The notes: a model not told the origin generated them from the sequence alone. 64,000 nt of DNA from Quercus robur (GCF_932294415.1 NC_065541.1:33265790-33329789), one strand, 5' to 3'; shown: positions 1 through 12,215, numbered from the stretch's first letter. Program-made: numbers and translations.

Positions 1-114
1 ATATATATATATATATTTGACAAGTTAGGGGGTTCATTTGAACCCATGAACCCCCTAACTTGAACATAATGCCACCCCTAATCAACTCGATGATGTGTTT
101 TTTTTCTTCAAGTG

Positions 115-480
115 TAGGGGTTTGATGTAGGACAAAATCTACAATTTAATATTTATAATTCATTAATTTTGGTATTTTATGTAATTTACATTGTTTTAGA
201 TTTAGAGTATTTATTTCACCTTTTTTAGGCGCCTTTAATGTTGTTTAGTCAAATTAGGGTTTTATGTGTTTTCATAGCCGCACTAGGTTTTCTTTTTACT
301 ACTTAAATGCATTGTAGACTTTGTCTATTAATAAAAATTTAGACTTTGTCTCTTGTTTTTTTTTTTCTTTGGTGGATTCCAAACCTATTATCTTGTGCAT
401 TCAAGGAACTGCTCATGGGTTCGAGATTTACTACCAGAAACTAATAGTTTAGTTTAGATAGCATTGTGTATATTTTCTTC
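115..480. repeat. possible LTR-like fragment, unassigned
   Basis: An AT-rich stretch that starts near TGATGTAGG and carries the phrase 'tagggtttt' and a short T-run, in the style of a plant LTR. No matching partner, primer-binding site or target duplication is visible, so this is a weak call. The first 16 bases of the window are (AT)n. Between 480 and 1170 I see only AT-rich intergenic DNA. Confidence 0.25.
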
Positions 481-1175
481 TGGCCTTTCGCGACATCATT
501 GTTAATGAATCATTCTATGAAAGTTTTGATATTATTTTTATGGGAAATATAAAAAATTGTAAAGTAAAATCATTTGTTTTTTCCTTTTCCCATAAAAATA
601 TTTTAAAAAAAAAATTCTTAAACTAATTCCCTTAGGCCTTAGGGCATCTGTTAATTTTTCTCGTAAAAAAACCTATTATCATTGTCACCATTATTGAATT
701 TTTTTTCCTAGTTGTTCTTTTTTCAACCTATAAATTTGAATTTGATAGCGGCACCGGAACTCAGCGTGACCTACCTATAATAATGACAGGAATACAAATT
801 TTCATGATCTTTTACCCAGTTTTTGATGTGTTTAGTTCTTATTAGCAAATAAATTCTTTTCCTTTGAATGAATTACGAGGACAAAAATTCTAAGATCACA
901 TAAAATGCTATAATTTGTTCTACAATTATCCACATGGCATATTGTGAGTGGTGAAGAAAAATGATGAGTTTATATGAAAATAATGAGCTGCTAATCATAG
1001 CCTGATACGTAAAATAATTGAAACAAAAATTGTGACATTTCACGTATTACTAAAAAATAGGAATAAAGTTTTTTCAATCAAATCAACAAAAAAAAAAATT
1101 GGCTGAATATGTTAACATTCATTTTTCCACCATTGACAAACTTTTTCTTTTGGGATAAAAAGACTGCAAATTTTG

Positions 1176-1372
1176 AGTCCATTTAGAATTTACTTATTTT
1201 GCTAAAATAAAAATTTTTTAGATGAAAGTACTGTAAATAAAGGTAAAAATTAGCTGAAATAGTAGGACTTATGAATATTACCAAAAAGTGCAGTGAAACC
1301 TATGAATGGTAATAAAAATAAATTGAATAGTAAAATAAGTTTGCAAAAATAATCTTTGCCAAACATTCATTC
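1176..1372 (-). mobile_element. MITE copy 1 (partner at 40.8 kb)
   Basis: About 200 bp whose core ('tagctgaaatagtagga', 'aaaaagtgcagtgaa') is the reverse complement of sequence at 40807-40996. The two copies sit in opposite orientations, one just 3' of lipase A and one upstream of lipase C. The small size, AT richness, absence of coding potential and dispersed second copy fit a non-autonomous MITE. The superfamily is not assigned because the ends are too degraded to define a target duplication. Confidence 0.55.
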
Positions 1373-1569
1373 AGAATTCAAAGAGTTCTACATCAGATTA
1401 CAAATGTAGAATCTTATTTCACAACCTTATAGGGCCAAAAAAAAAAAAAAAAATGTTTAACCAAACATAGAATTAAAATCAAATCTAAGGTGCAGTACAA
1501 ATAATAATGAGAAACTTTTGACTGGACCAAAGAATCAACTGTAGAGGATCTCTGAAAGAGTTTTGAAAA

Positions 1570-3918
1570 TCAAGTTTGGGTCCTCAAGAAAGCCAACAGA
1601 GGATCATATACAACACTTTCCGCATTCTCAGCCATAACGAAATCAAAATGAGCATAGTCATCTCTGTACTGTAGCACAAGCTTGTCCTTCTGATGATCCT
1701 TAAGGTTGTCAAGCAAAAGCTTCACGTCATTAACGTCAGAAAGCGAATCCTTCCCTCCATAACCAATGAAAAGAGGAATGTCTTTTGGAATGTGTGTCAG
1801 ATTGTACAGAGGAGGAGTGCCCTGCCCGTAGTGCTTCTTGTTCTCACTTTCATCACCGTAGTCGTACTTTGCTATGTTTCCAGCTAGAAGCACTGTCCAA
1901 AATTTTTAAATACGAAGAATTAATATATTTATAAAGTCCTTGTGATCTAAGGAATTCAATTAAATTAACCTATTAATTACATTCGAAGTAAAACGACTCT
2001 GACTATCAACCTATTACTTGAACGGCTAAATGACAATGAGATATGCACATATAGGTTTATTTTTATATTCATAAAATTCAAGGTTTAAAAAAGACAAAGG
2101 CGAGCTTAGTGGAGTACATCCAAAATTCAGAGACTTACTCTGAGACAAATGGACTACGTTCTTTGTTGACGTTGACTGGGGTGCATGTTCCAGAAAAACA
2201 TCGTAGGTGGAAGGCTTTATGCAGCAATTTGGGCCTATAAATAGAAATGTCACATGTAAATCAGTAGTGTTAGGGAAAGGGAGATTATATATTATGAAGT
2301 TAAGGCAAGTGAAAACAACCTGCAACAGTGGATATCAGGTTGCTACAGTCAATGGGTGGTAAGTGGCAGACACCTTCCAGAAGTTTGCCAACAACCGACC
2401 TGTTTACCAGGAAAAGAAGATTGTTAGTGGTCTAATTTTTCACAATTTGGGTAACTTTCGAACATCTTTAAACAAGTCTCAGCAAGTGAGAATAGTTGTA
2501 CATATTGATTAATGTTGAAATATCATAGATAGAAATCACCAGTCTCATTCTTTCGTTGAAAAATTACTCAGGAAATGGCCGAAAAGACAATACCAAAAAA
2601 ACAAAACCTTTAATCATTAATTGCAAGAATGTGCACGTTTTTTTTTTCTTTTTCTTTTTTTTTTTTCCAAGCAAATGCAAGATGGTACTGAATTAAGATG
2701 GCTTATTGCTTCCTCACCCTCCAGCAATGAATTCACCGAGACCCAGCAAGTATGCGCGCTGTTAAGTTTCAAAAAAGAGTTATGATATTGAATTCGATAA
2801 TAACAAAATATGGGCTTCACAATTGAACAGGAGAGTTTCATATTTTGCCTTACTTGGGCTAGATGTGTATTGGCAATAGCCCTTGGAAACACCGAGGACA
2901 CCTGACCTGTATAAGCAATTGGGCAAAGCAAAGCAGCGGATTTTGTCAAGTTCACCAGCTTCTCTTGGGAAAAGGATGCTAAAGCAAGCAAAGTTCCCTA
3001 CAAATTAGAAAAATTGGCCTTAGTTTCACCGATCATATGCCTAGCAAAACCCAAAAAGATAAGTAACGTCCGTAAGTAGAATATATGGTAGCAACTATTC
3101 CACATATTTACCAAGGAATGCCCAACATAGTACAGTTTCTGCCCTGTCTGATTATGTATATAGTCATACATAGCAGGAAGATCATCATTGACTAATTGCT
3201 CCCACGTCCAATCCCAATAAGCCTATATAGTAAGAAGAGATCAAAAATTACAAAGTATTTCAATGTGGTTCATATAATGCAGTCGACATTTTGTTAAAAC
3301 AAAGAGAACCAGATCATTAGCACTGAGTGAAGTATGTCCACGGCTAGATATTGTTCCTCGATTGTTGCCCATCCACACATCAAACCCATTATCTGCTAAG
3401 ATGAAAGCCAGAGATTTATTTGGAGAATTGAACAGCCACGTTGCAGCATCCTGTGACCAACCATAACTCGTCTTAGTTCATTGATGTTTTATTCTTCCAT
3501 GCATAAAAATACCTCGAGCACACATACAAAAAGAAACATAGTTCAAATATATGGTATCGAGGGTTCTAACTCCTAACCATGAAAATCCCATGTTGTAACA
3601 AAACCGGTGGCCTATTCGCCGTCTTACTAGTCCTCCCCACCGGAATCCTCTGCACGCCAAGAATATAACCATCTTTTGTTGTTACCTGTACCATCAAAAT
3701 TTAATCACATTAGACACTAGTACAAGTCACAAAATAAAAAAGGCTTTATAAACTAAAAATCACGCAATCCTGGTGGATACTTTATGTTCTTCACAAATAT
3801 AGCCTTCTGTCTCCACCATGGATTTGCATAGACTATCATGACTAATGTCATGAGCAACTGCTGATGCAAATAGTAGAACAGCTAGAAGTAGAGTGGTTGA
3901 TGTGTAATCCATTCTCAT
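1570..3918 (-). CDS. triacylglycerol lipase 2-like (acid lipase family), lipase A
   Basis: Secreted alpha/beta-hydrolase of the plant/gastric acid lipase family, expected to hydrolyse acylglycerols or similar esters. Nine exons on the minus strand: 3918-3781, 3685-3578, 3450-3310, 3222-3112, 2997-2854, 2758-2718, 2399-2320, 2234-2139, 1892-1570. All have GT-AG borders and join in frame to 393 codons plus stop, with no internal stop. The N-terminus is a signal peptide (Leu/Ala-rich, residues about 5-22). Exons 1-2 hold the lipase-associated region ([15 protein letters not shown], then [11 protein letters not shown]). The nucleophile elbow is GHSLG (Ser about 165); the likely acid is Asp about 335 (GGKDSLSD) and the His about 368 (DDYAHFDF). 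The first in-frame ATG after the putative promoter was chosen as start. It is a tandem paralogue of the genes at 30.4 and 38.1 kb and looks functional. Confidence 0.9.
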
Positions 3919-4109
3919 TTCAGTGGTGTAACAACTTTCACACTTCTAGCAATTTAAGCTTGAAGAATCCAAATACAGACAGAATAGTATGTTGTTTGGT
4001 GACTTGAATTACATATGTTTCATGATGGTGTATTTTAATATCAAAATAAATATAGAACGTTTTGTGACTCAATGCGTGTAAGTTCCATCTTTCTCTCCCT
4101 ACAACTCGG

Positions 4110-4118
4110 CTTTTATAG
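4110..4118 (-). promoter_or_regulatory. possible TATA box of lipase A
   Basis: On the minus strand this reads CTATAAAAG, about 195 bp upstream of the lipase A start codon. It would imply a 5' leader of about 160 nt containing a short upstream ATG. The nearer region (3943-4080) is conserved with the region upstream of lipase B, where a different TATA-like site lies closer to the ATG, so the choice is uncertain. Confidence 0.35.
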
Positions 4119-4289
4119 ATGAAAGGTATGTTTGGTTAGGTGTTCTAGAAGATTAAAAGAACGTTTTTAAAACTTAATACTCAGCTTTGCAACCACAACT
4201 TCTCACAGTTTTTTTACAAACTCTAATTTTAAATTCAAAACACAATTTTCTAACAGTTTATACAAGCGCACTCAAATTGTTGTTAAGAA

Positions 4290-4780
4290 GCTGTTTGCTT
4301 GCCATTCTGGTTGTCTAAAAAATCTGCTGTTGGGAATGTTTATTTTGGAAGTTTGTTGACAAGAAACAGTATTTAACTAAAAAATCGTTCACTTGCCATG
4401 GATAGGACTAGGTCAAGCAAAACCTTTCAAAATTTGAAAATTTCTATACTGTTATTAATGAAACGACTAATGCTTTGATTTCATTCAAACCTCAAAAAGT
4501 AGGGTGTTATTTCACCTTTTTTTTTTTTTTTTTTTTTTAATTTACTATTTTTTTTTTCATCTAGAGAACTTTAAAATTTTAAGCTTCTTTTCTTCTCCAA
4601 AACTTAGAATAGCATATGCAAAATTTTAAGGTAAGGGTACTAAGAGTACGTTAATTAATTCAACCAAAAAAAAAAATTAAGTTAATTAGATGATAATTGA
4701 TTTGGTAAATATTTTAAGAAGTGAGTTGATACTTATTGGAAGTGATAATTAAAATAAAATCAAAATTAGTTTTGTTAATT
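4290..4780. repeat. lipase A 5' flank, duplicated at 24.7-27.1 kb
   Basis: Non-coding sequence ('gcttgccattctgg', 'gacaagaaacagtattt', 'gtcaagcaaaacctttc', and 'gttgatacttattgg' at the right end) that recurs in the same order at 24690-25035 and 26945-27110. There it is interrupted by other repeats. This is part of the segmental duplication that made the lipase cluster. Confidence 0.7.
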
Positions 4781-4790
4781 AGCCTCATTT

Positions 4791-5651
4791 TGATGTATTT
4801 GTGTTGGTTTTGTTTTGTACCAAATTTATATGTAATTCTCCATATTTTGATATATTTTTTGGTGGGATTACATGTTGTCTTAGTTGGTTTGCTTGAGCCC
4901 TAGAAAAAGGTTTGTCAAAGCAGTTTAGAGTGGGTTTGTGACTTGCTTGGGACAAAGATTGCTCGCAAAGCTGCCATGCATCAAGAAAGGGGGAGTCTTT
5001 TTGTCCTCTATGTGTCGCAACATTTCGCGACCTAGCTAGCTCACAATTAGTTCGCAACTAGAGTCAGGACAAATTAATCTCGTCTGCAGACAACTCATTT
5101 CCAAAACAACACACAATACACACTCGTCCTTTCCAATTCTCTAGATCTCCAAAAATTGAGGAAAAAAAAAATCCTAGAGAGAATACTGATAGTGATTTTG
5201 TGAGTGATGTTGCTCACTTTAGAGAGAGAGAGAGAGAGAGAGAGAAGCCATTTTTCTGTTGTTAGAATCTACAACTTTTCTCTTTTTTATCCCTCTCACC
5301 ATGCTTTTATCTTAAAGAGGAGATTGCTACCTTCACCACCTACACATATTCTGCGTGTTAGTGAGTTGTTGGTTGTGGGAACCTTTGGAGATCCAAACCA
5401 CAAATCCTAACTTCACTTGGTGACTAGCGGTTGGTCACTCAACTGGCATAACTTTGTAGAAGAAAAGGCTCAGCGAAGTTGGATGCTAGCTAGACCTTAG
5501 AGGGCTCAAGTACTTAGGGAGATTTAGGCTTGGAAATTCTGCTTCAAGTTTGTATTGTATCTATTCTATATTGGAGTTTCAACTTGGAGGGTTGATGGAA
5601 AGGTTTTTCACTTGGGTCTCCAATTTCCTCTTTGAAAACACATTTTGGTGT
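4791..5651 (+). repeat. solo-LTR-like repeat family R, copy 1 (truncated)
   Basis: Begins TGATGTATTTGTGTTGG and ends in a segment (ggtttttcac ... tttcctctttgaaaacacatttt) homologous to copies at 10.3-11.2 kb (opposite orientation) and 25.7-26.8 kb. It contains 'cgcaac/cgcgac' motifs midway, as the other copies do, and a (GA)12 run at 5221-5244. The right end is cut by the Ty3/gypsy LTR beginning at 5652. It has no coding capacity and looks like the LTR of an element whose internal region is absent here. Confidence 0.65.
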
Positions 5652-7009
5652 TGTGAGGGTCCTTTTTTGAATAGTGTCTAGGCCCAAGTAGAAGCAAGAA
5701 CCCTGGGCCTTTTAGTTGTTGTTTTAAGGGATTGAACTTAGTTCACCGCAGCTAAATGAGCTAATTACAAAACCAAGTAGTGTACAAAGTAAGAATCTTA
5801 CAATACATACATACTAGCAAACAAGAAATATATATGTATGGAATAGCAAGAAATAGTAAAGGAACAACGTAATAAAGAAATATACAAAATAAACGCTAAG
5901 GATCCTTAGAATAATGTGAGATATTTCATTACTTTTCTTAATTGTGAATTATAATGTGCTCACTAAGACATGTTACAAGGTCCAAATAAGCTCAAAAATT
6001 CCAGACTTAGATGGCTCTCTAAGCCTCTAAAACTTGCAAAGTTTGAATTCCTTTGAATTCAAGTATGTTCTCTAGCGGCTGTTTTTAGGATACCGGGCAA
6101 TATTTCTCTTTCTTTTATTACTTTCTTTGAGTTTTTTGACAGAGTTTTCTCAATGATTCAATTCTAATTCACTGTTGGATGCTTCCCCTTTTTATAATGT
6201 CATTTTAGGGTTTCGGGGTACCACTGATTCCCCTCCTTTGCTCCCCTAGGTACCAGAGCCCATGTTGTGCCAACAACTTTGGTGGCTGGTCCCTTCTTTG
6301 TTTCTCATAATTTTCTTCTTTTGATGCTTTTTTTCCCAAAAGCCTCTTGCTAACTATCCATTCTAGGGTGTCCCTAGAGAGCTAACCTCTAATCTCTCTT
6401 CCTTCAAGGCTTTTTCACCTCACCTTTTCAAATTCAGCTTTCTGGCTACCTTTCCTTTTGTCATTTTTCCCAAGTGGGCTGATTCCATCTCTGCCAAGTT
6501 GAAAGTTTCTTCAACTACTTCCCTTCGTGGTTCTCCTTTTTGGGTTCTCCGAGGTACCAGCCCTTTGTTCATGAATTGTTAGTCTCGAAGATCTCTTATT
6601 CCTTTCTGCATCATTGGGTGGATGATAAGGACGTATCTGTTCTTCGTTCCTTGTGTTTTTGGGCACTTCTTTTGACCTGTCTTAATCTCATCCTAGTTTT
6701 GCTGCATGTCCCAAGGACCCCAAGCTCATGGCAGTCCCTGGGTATCTCAGCCCAGTTCTTATTACTAGACTCCCTTTTGGTTTTTTGATTTTTGGCAGGC
6801 TAGACTTCTTCCTTTCTTCCTTTCATTTCTAAGACCTATCCCTTCGTGGGTCTTGGGCTTAAATCTTTTTTAATGAATTTGGGCCTATCATCCCCTTTTT
6901 TTTTTGGTTGTGAGCTCAAGCCTTTTATTATTATTTTTTTTTCATGGAGTTTAACTTACTGTGCCACTCTGGGCCTTGGCTCAGCATTAGAATTTTTTAG
7001 ACCTCAACA
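5652..7009 (-). repeat. left LTR (3' LTR) of the Tat element
   Basis: On the plus strand it opens TGTGAGGGTCC and closes CTCAACA, so on the element's sense strand it runs TGTTGAGG ... CCCTCACA. The length is 1358 bp. The first roughly 600 bp align closely with 19718-20300. The right boundary is fixed by the adjacent polypurine tract. The flanking 5 bp on the left are GGTGT. No matching target duplication can be found because the right LTR is truncated. Confidence 0.88.
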
Positions 7010-7026
7010 TTTAGCCCCCCGAGCTC
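7010..7026 (-). other. polypurine tract of the Tat element
   Basis: On the minus strand this reads GAGCTCGGGGGGCTAAA directly before the LTR start TGTTGAGG. This is the expected primer site for plus-strand DNA synthesis and it defines the LTR boundary. Confidence 0.85.
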
Positions 7027-7532
7027 GTGGGTTGCCTGCAGCCCACGCGTGAGTAGACCAAAGCCTTAATTTTTGTAGGAATTTCTTCTTCACTATCTTA
7101 ATTAACCTCAGGGTTCCCCCTCTTCTTTCTTCAGGATCCTGTCTTTCCTGCTACTTTCAGGTATCCTAGTTTTCTTTTCGTGTTACACTTCTCTCTTTTC
7201 GTAACTCCCCCCTTTACACGAGACGTGGCAGTTAAATGTTAAAGTGAAAACTTCCCCTACCCACTTTTCACATTCCCCGTAACTCCCATTAATAAGTGCC
7301 AATAACTCTTCTCTTTAAAATTAAATTTTGGCAACTAGCGTGTCATTCCATACATCGTCTTCTCCAACTGCTCTTTGCGCCATTATTGCAATCAACTCAT
7401 ATTTTCTTTTCACTTTCTAGAGTCCTCTATTCCCAAGTTTACCTTCTTCTTTCCGATTAGTTTGCTTCTCTATTTTCTTCTTCCGGCCTTCATTCCTTTG
7501 ACTTTCCTATTTCTCAATACATTTGTTGTTCT
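7027..7532. other. leader region between LTR and PMD gene
   Basis: About 500 bp, pyrimidine-rich on the plus strand, without a convincing ORF. It lies upstream of the antisense PMD gene and would hold its promoter or 5' leader. I see no clear TATA box. Confidence 0.4.
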
Positions 7533-10500
7533 ATGGCTTATTCTTCCTCACGAAAAAGGAGGGAGTGTACTCCCAGTCCTTTCGAGGGTGAGAGTTCTTT
7601 TGGGTCTGCACAGGGCGAATCACAGGGGGTCACGGAGTGCCCAACTTTCCCTTTACAGGACCTCTGGTACACCTCCAGCCTGTTTTTTCCTCTGGTGTCT
7701 CACGGTGAGGCCCCTCTTTCCACCCACACCTGGGTGTTCTCCAGTCAGTCTGGTTTTGCCAGTTCCACCCAAGTTCCAGATCCAAGAGAGATTTTAGATC
7801 TCCAAATTAGGCGAGGATCTCTAGAGGCGGTTTCTATTTTCTTTGACTTCGTTCTTAGGAAGATCACTGGTTGGCCCATTTGGATGGACAAGGAACTTTC
7901 TTATGGGGAATTTGTTGGTTGTCTGGAGCGCACCAAGATCCTGAAAGCAGTGGCAATTTCTAGGAACCTTGAAGGTTTTATAGATGCCAAGGGCCTCAGA
8001 CACTTGGTACACCGTTGGTGCTCTTCTCTTCATACCTTCTTCTTTTCTGTTGGTGAGCTCACTATCACCTTGGAGGATGTGGTCAATAACTTCCTCCTTC
8101 CGGTGTTTAGAGATGAGAATCCTTTCGACATCAGTCTTTCCGACGAAGATCTCAAAGTGGAAGACAAACTATTCAGTCATTTTGGCGGGCGTACTACTTC
8201 TACTGGTCCCAAGTACACCTACGACTCAACACACTGGGTACTCTGGCAATTTGGCTTTGATCAGGATGTCCCACCAGTGTTAAAAGATATAATACCTTCT
8301 CTTCCTTCTCTGGATCCATTCTTACGAGTTTAGGCCTTTTCTTATTGGTTGCGAAGGAGTTCTCAGTTTGTTGTGCCCAACTCCCAAAGGGGAGTCTTTG
8401 CTTCCAGTGGCTTTGCTAGTTATTGGAGAAGAGTTCAGGAGTCCTTCTCTAACTACGTTGATTCTGGCACGATTGGGAGGGTTCTTGATCCCAATATTCT
8501 CTCTACTCCTACCTCTAACAAACGTTTATCCCTTCCTACTAGAAGCATTGTATCTACTGCCATAAGTAGCAAGATAGGATTTATGGAGTGGCATGCTTCT
8601 AGGGATGGTTGGGTGTTTTGTGTGCAAGATTTTCCGGAGACTTGGTTAGGGTGTGACGTTATTGTTGGTACCTTTTCTGGTGTGCGAATTAAGAGAGGGG
8701 CAGTAGAGGCAATTGGTGCTACCACTCCCATAGGCAAAGGTACAAAGAAGAAGATCAAACAGGAAAAGGTTAAAAGAGTTGAGCTCGAAGAAAGTGTTGA
8801 GGGTACTGAGACTAAAAAGAGGAAGACTGCAAGATCCTAGAAATAGTTAGTAATTTCTGAGAAACCCGAGAGAGTGAGCCCCCTATAGTTGGAAAGGAAG
8901 TTGGTCATCCCTTAATTCCAAGGACTCGAGTGAAGACTAAGGTAGAGTCTTTTCTCTCTCAGATTCCTGTGAGTTCTTCAGCCCAAGGTTCTTCAGGGTC
9001 CTTTGAATTTATACCCCAGTCTCCTTTTGGACCCTCTAGGCGTACCCGTAGTAGACAAAAGACCATTTGAGAATCAGTAAAGAAGAGAGAAGGGCAAGGG
9101 CTCTTTCCTTCTTCTCTCTTTTATTTTGCAGTAGTTCATTATTGTTACTGTGTCTTTCCCTTTTCTCTTTCAACTGATGGATGGTCATTTCTTCCTTGTA
9201 GTCTAAACGTAAGTCAAACCCTAAGAGAGGCAAGAGCTAGTCGTCTGGCAATGATGTGGTATGACCCTCCTCTGTTTGTGCCTTTTTTTTGTTTGCTTCC
9301 ACTCTTTTCCTGTACTGTGTGCTTATGTGTTTTGTGATGTTCTGCCACTTACTTTTCTTTTCCTTTTTGCAGGTAGAGGTACCTCCTCCCACGACTAGTG
9401 GGACTCTAGTGAAAGAAGTGATTACAGCTCCCTCTACTGTTCCCCTTGGCGTGGAAGAGGAGCCCTCTAGTGGTGGTGTGACTAAAGAGGTTGGACAACC
9501 AAAGCAGGATGTCCAGCCCATTCTGTCTTTTGTTCCCCTGGCCGCTCAAGATCCTGAAACTTCTCAACCTCCTGTTTCCCAAAATCCCCAACCTATGCAG
9601 ACTCTCAATCCCACCAAAACTGTGTCACTTGAGCCCATAACTGAGCCTGTGTTAAGCAAAAAGTCCTTAGAGGGCGTGTCTTCATCCATCCAAGCAGGTG
9701 AGTCTCATCCACCATTATAAATATGCTTAATCTTATTTCTTTTATCTTTTCTTTCTGAGAGTTCTCGTTTTTCTCTTTCCCTTTTAGGTCAAATCAGTGT
9801 TCAATCTGTCCCTGAGGCCACCTCTTCCTTAGAGTCAGAAGGTTCTGAAGGTGCGTGTTGTTCACCTTTACTGTACTTCTCCCTCCTCTTTTTTTATACT
9901 TCTCCCTTTTCCTATTCCTTCCTTGGCGAAGCCCCCAGTATTATTTCCTGCCTTTAGCCATTTTGCCAAAGTTTCTTCACCCTTTCTCCAATGTGTTGCG
10001 TGTTCTTTCACAGAGTCTTCCAAGAAATCAGAGGGACAAGAGGAGGAAGTTCAGCCACAGGAAGCTGATACTGGTTTTTTTTAGCCTTCTTTTACTTTCC
10101 CACTTTACATTTCTTCCTTTGTTCTTTCCTCCCTTTTTGAATTTTGTCTGCTTTTGCAAGTGCTGACACAAGTGTTAAAGGTCCTGAGCTCGTAGTTCTT
10201 GAGGTAGCCGTGGAATTTGCTCCTAATGTCTAGGTTGTTGAATCTTAGGTAGGGACCCCCCAAACCATCCAGAGTGTTGAAAGCTCTCTAATTCCTGTGA
10301 GTGGAGATACAACAATGGGGAAGGCAACACAGCGATGTGTTATCGAAGAGGAAACCGAAGTTCTCGGCGTAAAACCTCTCCGCCGCCCTCCAAGCGGTCA
10401 ATAATCCACTAGAGAATCAAGTTGGGATACATGAACAGTAGAAGACCCTCCAAGCCTAATCTACCCAATGTATCTAAGTCCTCCAAACTTCTACTCCAAT

Positions 10501-11535
10501 GAGATTACGTCGAACCTTTGTCTTCTCTACCTTATCAGATTCCGCTATAGCCCATAGCATCAACCAATATCAATTGGTCCCTTCCTAATTGCTTCCCAAG
10601 CACCAAAAAGCCTTCTCACAGATATGGGTATGGTGAGAAAAGGATTTGGCTAATGAACCTCTCAAGGATATAACAATAGAGAGAGTAAGAGTTTCTGGAA
10701 TTTGAAGAGTCACTATGTAAAGATTGTGGATAAGTCGATCTTGTTTTTCTCTAGGGTTTCTCTCTCAAAATTCTCTTTGGAAGCTCTCTATATTTCGTGG
10801 GTATAAGGGATATTTGTACTGGAGTGAGAAAGGAATGCGAAGAGTTAGTTTTTCAAAACAGAGTGGACTGGCGACTTGGCCTCGCAACTTGACTGAGTCG
10901 CGAGTCCAAGCTGCGAGTTAACTGAATGGCCAATCTGGACTTTTTGTCCTGTAGTGCTACAGTTGGCATGATGGTTCATTTTCTCTACATGTTTCACTCG
11001 TGTGCATCCTCTAGCGGTTTGCCACTCACGAGATCTAATCGCGATTCCCTACTTCAATGCACAGTCTTGAGCATTTCTTCATACTCTCTCACACAGTACC
11101 CTTACATGATTCCCACCTAAATACAGGGTTTCTATGTGCTGAATTACAAGAAAATTGGCACGGAATGAAACCAACAAGATGGTTGATTAAATTCAACCTT
11201 ACAAGTTATGTGTTGTGCTGATCTCTTGGAGGGATTCCTCTCTTGACTCCTTAATTGAAGAAAAACTTTTGGAATGGAAAGGAGTGGTGTAGGATCTTAT
11301 TGAAGCAAAATTCAATCTATCCTTCTTGCTGGAGCATTTGCGTTCCTTGGCCCACATGCTATTCCAGAGACAAGCTTCCAGGAGCCTAGATGCTGAAATT
11401 GCTGTTGTTGAGGCTTTAGCTTGTGCTCATAATGTTTTGTGGGACTTGAAAGTCAGAAGGCAGCGTGTTCTCTCTTCTTCAGTTGTTCTTGCTATTTCTC
11501 CAGACAGCTCTTTGCTAGTTGGTCTTATTCTTTAG
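7533..11535 (+). pseudogene. antisense, intron-containing plant mobile domain (PMD) gene carried by the Tat element
   Basis: Runs opposite to gag-pol. The first block (7533-8840) is one frame with an in-frame TAG at 8331. Residues about 130-220 carry the PMD (aminotransferase-like mobile domain) signature: LERTKILKAVAISRNLEGF, LRHLVHRWC, HTFFFSVGELTITLEDV, LPVFRDENPFD. The middle of the usual PMD seems missing after KLFSHFGGRT. Later blocks look like small exons with splice-like borders: 8868-9077 (frame shifted, two stops), 9201-9258, 9373-9697, 9788-9850, 10014-10073 and about 10160-10315. The final block is 11215-11535 (EHLRSLAHMLFQRQASR ... LLVGLIL) after an inserted repeat. The 63 and 60 nt exons have phase-1 borders on both sides. 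The inferred tail is Ser/Pro/Lys-rich. Several stops look like CAG-to-TAG or CGA-to-TGA. The function of such cargo is unknown. Confidence 0.75.
10315..11205 (-). repeat. solo-LTR-like repeat family R, copy 2, inserted in the PMD gene
   Basis: Reverse-oriented relative to copies 1 and 3. At its left end CGATGTGTTATCGAAGAGGA is the exact complement of the right-end motif in copy 3 ('tcctcttcgataacacatc'). The body carries the shared 'cctccaagc' and 'ccactagagaat' motifs and the cluster of 'cgcga' words. It splits the PMD gene between its penultimate and last recognisable exons, so it entered after the gene was part of the Tat element. Confidence 0.75.
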
Positions 11536-12215
11536 CTCCTTACTTTCTCCTTTTTTTTTAGCTAGCTCAGATGCATATTATTTTTTTTTAAAGACAATTT
11601 GGGCTGTATAAGTTCTATCTCTTCTTATTGAACACTATTTCTGACTTTTCCCTCTCATCAATATGGATCTTTTTTATGGTCCCTACAAGTTTTTTCTGTA
11701 GGTCTTGGATTAGGTACCCTATTATGTTGCTGCGCAAGTACTGAACTAGGTATATTGGATGCTTTCTTTTACCTTTTTTTCTAAGTCTCAGGTCATGAAC
11801 CAGGCAAACCCCTTTTGTCAAGTACTGGACTAGGTATCTCGGGCACTTACTTCTGCCCGTGGTCCCAGGTCATGTACTTCGAACTAATTGTGGTGTGAGT
11901 CCTAAGTCATGTGCCAAGGTTCTTTTTTTGGCCCAGGTACCCCCCCCCCCCCCAAAAAATTGCCCATATTTGGGTTATGTAATGTTTCGCAATTGTTTAT
12001 TTTATTTGTAGCTTAAAGGAAAATAAGAAAAAGAGATTTCATTGAATCAAAGCAAAGTTATCATCTAAGGAACACAAAAGTGTTGTCAAAGATAGTAAGG
12101 ATCACAGAATGTCCTTCTACCATGGGTTCCTACACAAAAAGGTACTTAAACAAAATTCATAACAAAAGTAAAGAACGATGAAACACTTAGCAGGTTGGAG
12201 GACTAGCAAAAAGGC
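11536..12215. other. convergent gap between PMD gene and pol, with degenerate 90 bp repeat
   Basis: Non-coding. The phrase 'aagtactgaactaggtat' at about 11728 recurs as 'aagtactggactaggtat' about 91 bp later, each followed by an 'aggtcatg' word. A run of 14 C lies near 11941. The PMD gene and the pol frame converge here, so both transcripts would end in this gap. I see no gene in it. Confidence 0.5.
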
